Shown: piece by piece, positions 19,635 to 24,319 of the stretch
Position numbering within the stretch: position 1 is the first letter of the stretch
How the letters are laid out: every line of letters starts with the position of its first letter
NCBI GenBank assembly: GCA_003427395.1
Contig: BFEA01000160.1
Coordinates: forward strand, 318,449 to 342,767
Length of the DNA: 24,319 nt
Source: Chara braunii
Taxonomy: Eukaryota; Streptophyta; Charophyceae; Charales; Characeae
Direction of reading: 5' to 3'
Translations under genes and position numbers: made by a program
The notes under the pieces: generated by a model
What the model saw: only the letters and a program-made list of their open reading frames with translations
What the model was told of the DNA's origin: nothing
Databases searched by the model: none

Positions 19635-19780
19635 GTAGCCACTGGACACTCTTTGTCATAGTCTTTTTCATGTCATTTCTTTGTAGCCAGTGGAAACTCC
19701 TTGGAGAATAGTCTTCTCCATGTCATCTCCTTGAGGCAACTGGGAACTCCTCGTCATGTTCTTCTTCCTGTCATCTCCTT
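19635..19780. repeat. ~49-bp minisatellite, three units
   Basis: Units start GTAGCCACTGGACACTC, GTAGCCAGTGGAAACTCC and GAGGCAACTGGGAACTCC, and all continue through a GTCTT...TGTCAT(T/C)TC block. Lengths are 48, 50 and 48 bp. Confidence 0.8.
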
Positions 19781-21146
19781 GAAATCCATGTATCTTCCTT
19801 CTCCTTGCCATTCCATGCACCTTATCAGGAAAGCTGAACTTGGAAAACAGGCTCTGACGGACTGTTTCGTTGGACTTCCACCAACTCATCAGGAGGTTAA
19901 ACCTCGACAGCCTGACAGGGATGGTTGCTCAATGCAAGCACAGCCCATCACAGCAGCAGTGTGCTTGTCAGCCACATTCTACAGAGTATTTGGCTCACGG
20001 CATTCGTGAGAGACCCCACGAGGAACTACAACCACCCAAAACATGAGGTACAACAATAAGGAACTTCTTCAGCAAACAATTCTGCAAACATTTCCCTTTT
20101 CCACACATGAAAGACAGGAGAACCTAGGGGAGGAGGAGGAGGTACAAGGTTCAAGAAAGAAAGATCTCAGACATATAAAGTAGGGGAGTGAGGAAGGCAG
20201 GGACACACACACATCATAACATGTGGGAAAGGGACAAAGGGGTGGAAATACAGGGAGGAGAGACATCCGGTGGGGTGACGAGAGCCACGGAGGGGGGGGG
20301 GGCATGAGGGAGGAAGCAAGACAAGGGAGACGCTTCTGTGCAGTGACATCAATTCCACTGCACTCTAAACCGCCGAATCTCGACCATCTATAACATGGCA
20401 CACACACAGTCTGAAGCAAACATGTCCGCCGCACTCAGGCACCCCATGTCACAAGTAGAGACCAGACTAGGAGCCCCGCAGGGTACCTTTATAAGCTTTC
20501 CCTGCAAAAAATAGCTAGAATGTGTTGCAGACATATTCCAAAATATAAGAAGGAAACACTGCTGCGCAACCGATCAGAAAAAGGGAACCAAGACAAAGAG
20601 AGCTTAGCACACCTTCAAGAGGATTGCTGCTGCGCGTTTGTGAGGAGAGTTCTCAACAAGCCAGTCTAATGCAGGCGCCACCTGCAAGATTATCACAAAA
20701 GCGGACATGGATCACAACTCCAAGGGGGATGAACTGGCACATATGACAGAACAAAGGGAGAGTGAAAAATGGGCGAACAGGTAACATTCAAAACACTCAG
20801 AAATTTCATTCGAAACTTGACACAGAGAAGGGTCTGCAATTTTTGTCACGAAGAGTAGCAGGATCTCTGCAGTGCAGCCTACGACCAGACAGTGTCACGA
20901 GAGAAGGGTATATACCTTATTTTGGTTGTCCTCTCTCGCCTTCACTGCTTCTCCCCACTCTCCATTTGATACACACCCATCTACTCCCCATAACCTCAAG
21001 ACACCTTAATTCTGTCCCGAACAGCTTCATTCCTTGCACACACAACTTCCCAGTTTTACAATCTGGACTTAACTCTGCAGGATCAATTTTGGTTTAGGGT
21101 TCTGAATACTCTACGGAGGCTGGATTTAAATATTTCATTTTTTTAG
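19781..21146. other. Unassigned region
   Basis: No recognised gene. It contains a G-rich run near 20291-20302 and a purine-rich stretch at 20110-20160. The longest frame is 121 codons (minus, 20069-20434), Pro/Ser/Cys-rich and probably compositional. Confidence 0.4.
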
Positions 21147-21436
21147 GTGGGTGCCTTTTCCTCTGGGATTTTCTTATTCGGTTGTTCAACTTGTTTTATG
21201 ATTTATATCTATATACAGGAGATACCAATTTTGAAGAATTCGCCAATTTTTTTATGAATGACTTTTTTGGGGACTCAATCCCGTGGTATGTTGCCACGTT
21301 TTGGATTTCACAAGTATATGGCATCATGACTGGATCCCACCAGAGGATGCCAGAATTCCTCGCCACTTTCTACAAGGGCCATGAACCACGAAGCTGGGCG
21401 CTGGTCCCCAGAACACAATGCCGCCGTTCCATTTAG
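21147..21436 (+). other. Possible 3' exon, unrecognised protein
   Basis: A T-rich tract ending TTTTTTTAG at 21138-21146 looks like a 3' splice site. The open frame that follows runs to a TAG at 21434-21436. Its residues are hydrophobic/aromatic and then mixed (FEEFANFF, PWYVATFW, MPEFLATFYKG), with less skew than other frames here. There is no homologue I recognise, no upstream exon found, and no start codon before an internal ATG. A chance frame is as likely. Confidence 0.15.
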
Positions 21437-21683
21437 TACTCAATGAAACGCATAATGAACCTTCTTGGTCAGTCTGTGCATCCTATCCGGACGGAGTTCG
21501 CAGAGACTTTATAAGACATGGTTAGAAGAAGACATGAATGCGCCGTACCTCCGAGCATCTGGGCATTCCACATGCTATCCATATGCACACGAATAATATA
21601 CCCACTTTACACTACCTATCACCGAACTGCCAATTGGTGTCACCCAACTCCCAATTGGTGAGATCGGGAACGAAAACGTTTTA

Positions 21684-21807
21684 CTATAATATATGATATT
21701 CACAGTATGAAACAACGTTTTACTTGCTAGAGATCGTTTGCTTTGCTATAACATGATCTTCACAGTATAAAACAATGTATTTACTTGCTAGAGATCGTTT
21801 GCCTTGA
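21684..21807. repeat. 62-bp tandem duplication
   Basis: CTATAATATATGATATTCAC at 21684 recurs as CTATAACATGATCTTCAC at 21746, each followed by AGTAT(G/A)AAACAA and TTACTTGCTAGAGATCGTTTG. Just upstream CCAATTGGTG is also doubled (about 21631 and 21650). Confidence 0.85.
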
Positions 21808-22044
21808 GGAGTGGCAAAAAAACGTTGTACTTGTCCTAATTACGAACACTGCCAAGTTGCCAACCCCGCGTCTGATCATGTCTGACTCGCTGCTAAGGAT
21901 ATGTGATCAACCTGGCCTGGATGGCCCCTAGATTAGCATCAAATTTCACACAGGACTGTGCATTTTACAAACATAACTCGGTGCCGATGGAATTTGTTGG
22001 TTGGTGGTGGAATTCGTTTTCAAAATGACATTGCGTCCACGATG

Positions 22045-22090
22045 ACTTTACTTCACGGGTCAGGACTCTGGTTCAAATCCGGGATAGCCC
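22045..22090 (+). other. tRNA 3'-half-like sequence
   Basis: TCTGGTTCAAATCCGGG at about 22066-22082 can form a five-pair T-arm (two G-U pairs) with a TTCAAAT loop, followed by ATAGCCCA as a possible acceptor 3' strand. No complementary 5' acceptor (GGGCTAT) or clear D-arm lies 60-80 bases upstream. It is probably a SINE or tRNA remnant rather than a gene. Confidence 0.3.
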
Positions 22091-22171
22091 ATTTATTCCT
22101 TATTTGTTGCACCTTTCGTTTATATGAATTGTAGTATAATTCTCTGGAATATATTTTCATTCTCTTTCTCA

Positions 22172-22220
<49 letters not shown>

Positions 22221-22221
22221 T
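22172..22221. repeat. (ATT)n microsatellite
   Basis: About 16 pure ATT/TAT units. A second simple tract, TTC/TTTC-rich, lies at about 22436-22466. Confidence 0.96.
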
Positions 22222-22821
22222 AAATCTATTATACTACCCTAGTACCCTACACGCTTGTTCCTTTATGCAAAGACCTTCCCACACAATCCACAAATCAACT
22301 CCAAGATCTACATCTATGACATATCATTCAAGAGCAACCTATTAGCCCACTTTACACCTTTCTGCTCATGTACACGCTGGTAATGTTATTGCAATATTGA
22401 TGTTTGCGTGCAAAGAGCAATCGGTCATTGCTTGTCTTCTTTCTTCTTCTTCTTCTTTCTTTCTACTCGTGTCACAAAACCTGACCACATCGTCAGAGTA
22501 AATGTGGTTCCCAACCCCTCCAGCCACTCGCTTCCACAACCTTCTCTTCGCTCCATCTTCCTTCTGCCTAATCTCTCCCTACAGCCTTCACACCAACTCA
22601 CAAGAAGTCGGATCTCTCTACCACTCACGACCACGATCTGCCTGCACCTAAACAGCAGTCACCTCTCTGCTAAATAGGGTCAGATCCATCCAGGAAATTG
22701 CTAGTGCGACTGTCACACTACAGGACCACGCTTGTTAGAGTAGAGGAGGGTATCAGAACGAACGAGTGAGGTGGATACGTTGCCGTTGTCTTTCCCGTTG
22801 ATGTCGCAGGCGGTAGACGGA
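22222..22821. other. Unassigned region
   Basis: No recognised gene. A plus frame of 89 codons and a minus frame of 69 codons overlap at 22408-22677, and both begin or end in the TTC-rich tract. Confidence 0.4.
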
Positions 22822-22946
22822 ACATGAGCTAAGCTTTTTCTGTAATACACTATGGTGGCATAGCTGCAACAGACTTTTCTACGGGACATGAGCTAAGCTT
22901 TTTCTGTAATACACTATGGTGGCATAGCTGCAACAGACTTTTCTAC
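22822..22946. repeat. 64-bp tandem duplication with identical copies
   Basis: ACATGAGCTAAGC at 22822 begins a stretch of about 61 bases repeated without a visible difference from 22886, the copies separated by GGG. Identity this high means a very recent duplication or an assembly duplication. Confidence 0.93.
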
Positions 22947-23462
22947 CAATAGGTGCGGCAGAAGACCTTTGAACCGGCTAGCAGCAACAACACAGCTAAC
23001 AGCACCCACCACAATCACCGGCTGTTTACGTCTCCCATATAGGAAGCCGAATGCAAACCTTGAAATTCATCACCGTTGGCTATCAGTGCAGAATTCACGA
23101 TACAGCTGACCATAGGTATGAGAGTCATCATCATCAGCTAATACAAGTGCAAAAAGGGATCCTAGCATGACAGATTAAGCAGATCGAGGGAAAATTCTGT
23201 ATCCACTAGTTACTAAGTAATCTTCCGCCTACGAGTGCGGAAAAGCGATCCTACAATCTCCCCTGAGGCTCTCTCCTGTGTGCATTTTACCGTCTCCTTT
23301 TGATATTGATGCAAGATGAATGTATTACAGGAATACATGCTTCTGTGCTTGTAAGCCGTGCTTCACTACGACTTGTCATCGTCGCTCTTCCATTGGTTTC
23401 ATGTTTTTTTCAAAACCCCACATTCGGCTGTTCCGCAAAACAGAATGACTGGATCCAACAAG
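22947..23462. other. Unassigned region
   Basis: No gene, RNA or notable repeat recognised. Confidence 0.4.
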
Positions 23463-23625
23463 AGAGAGCAGGTAACAGTACCCCTGGGCCACGTGGACTC
23501 TATTAACCTGATACCTGATCTGTGTGAAAGTGGAACCTACGTCCGAGAAGAGAGAGCAGGTACCAGTACCGTTGGGCCACGTGGACTCTACTCTATTATT
23601 AACCTGATCTGTGTGAAGTACTTGG
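23463..23625. repeat. 88-bp tandem duplication with CACGTG palindromes
   Basis: AGAGAGCAGGTAACAGTACC at 23463 recurs as AGAGAGCAGGTACCAGTACC at 23551. Both units contain TGGGCCACGTGGACTCTA and end in AACCTGATCTGTGTGAA. CACGTG sits at 23490 and 23578. Confidence 0.85.
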
Positions 23626-23970
23626 CCATCAACTGTCTGATTCCATCCTTGAAAGATCCGGTGCGAGATCTTTCACGGTCTGAGGCGAGTCATTCAAGCC
23701 GACTGGAGAAGGAAAGTCACTGTGGTAAAAAATCAGATAACAAAACTGCAGAACGGATATCATAATGGTTTTTTTGCTAAAAGTTGGTGCCTTAACAATT
23801 GGCCCTGCCAGTGGGGTCCATGAAGGCAGAAACCAATTTGGTTTTGGACAAGTGGCTTTATAGCAATTAGCAGAGTTGAATGGACTTACCTGCACGCTCT
23901 GTTCTGATTCAGTCGAAGTGGACAGGCGGAGGGGGTGTTGCTGCGAGGAGGGAGTGTGACCAACACAGTA

Positions 23971-24150
23971 GAGCAAGAGGTCCAGGAGGAACTCAACCCC
24001 ACGTTACGGGTGTTAGCCGCCATAACCATAGATTAGATGGAAGAGATAATTGCAGAATGTGAGTAGCAAGGGCTCCAGGAGGAACCTGACCCTGCCTTAA
24101 CGGGTGTTATAGCCATAGATAAGATAAGAACAGGTAAATGTAGAATGTGA
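23971..24150. repeat. ~93-bp tandem duplication
   Basis: TCCAGGAGGAAC at 23981 recurs at 24074; both units continue through an ACGGGTGTTA block, CCATAGAT, and GCAGAATGTGAG / GTAGAATGTGAG. Confidence 0.8.
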
Positions 24151-24253
24151 GTTCTGTGGTTGATCTTGTGAGTTGGTTAGCCTAAGGATGAGACGGCTGG
24201 ACCCGTTTTCCAGCAGGTGATGCTCCCCACCAATAGATGGAGCCTCTCCCCGG

Positions 24254-24291
24254 GTGCTAGTGGTATCAGCTTGTACCAGTACCACTAGCAC
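24254..24291. repeat. Perfect 12-bp inverted repeat (hairpin)
   Basis: GTGCTAGTGGTA at 24254-24265 and TACCACTAGCAC at 24280-24291 flank a 14-nt loop. CCCC before and GGGG after allow an outer extension. It lies just before the terminal A-run. Confidence 0.8.
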
Positions 24292-24305
24292 GGCAGGGGG
24301 TATTT

Positions 24306-24319
24306 AAAAAAAAAAAAAA
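24306..24319. repeat. Terminal A-run
   Basis: TATTTAAAAA leads into an A-only run to the last base. It may be a retroelement tail, or simply the homopolymer where the contig stops. Confidence 0.9.

Noticed and set aside
21925-21950. Another U6 fragment (ATGGCCCCTAGATTAGCATC)
   Set aside because: It has U6-like words in scrambled order over about 20 bases; without longer homology this may be chance.
23490-23583. Paired CACGTG G-box promoter elements
   Set aside because: Both lie in the same duplicated 88-bp unit and no gene or TATA context follows; a 6-mer alone is weak evidence.

Overview
This looks like nuclear, repeat-rich, non-coding DNA from a eukaryote. Evidence: long microsatellites; minisatellite arrays with periods of about 46, 69 and 228 bp; SINE-like sequences with tRNA-type promoter boxes; MITE-like inverted-repeat elements; and a U6 spliceosomal snRNA-like sequence. 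I recognise no protein-coding gene. Open frames are short, overlap on both strands and match no family I know. The 3' part of the U6-like sequence (GAGAAA then GGACCC) resembles plant and green-algal U6 more than animal U6, so a green-lineage genome is a weak guess and the species is unknown.

Layout. Positions 1-90 are an alternating (TG)n tract; 91-1327 is unassigned. 1328-4130 holds dispersed repeats, tandem duplications of 127, 80 and 48 bp, copies of a roughly 110 bp MITE-like palindromic element, and one SINE-like copy. 4190-5350 is a mosaic of short repeats built around the motif TTAAACCACCAGTACC, including a perfect 26-bp palindrome. 5659-5862 carries a U6-like sequence on the minus strand with an opposing U6 fragment beside it. 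6117-7259 contains two copies of a possible composite U6/tRNA SINE, with a foldback element between them. 7448-7582 is a 135-bp palindromic element. 9146-9423 is a 46-bp minisatellite with a 92-bp higher-order pattern. 11040-13460 is a large two-tier array: nine 69-bp units, then about eight 228-bp units that each contain three related sub-units.

The second half is mostly unassigned, apart from two assembly seams 0.3 kb apart. An N ends a (CT)n tract at 17055. At 17371-17404 there is a back-to-back Tn5 mosaic-end sequence, the signature of a Nextera mate-pair junction adapter left in the assembly. Sequence left and right of these seams should not be assumed contiguous. From 19.6 kb to the end there are more minisatellites and two-copy tandem duplications, one weak exon candidate near 21.2-21.4 kb, an (ATT)n tract, and a hairpin followed by an A-run at the end.

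No genes work together here in any visible way. The content of interest is the structure and ancestry of the repeats, chiefly the U6-related sequences, and the artefact.
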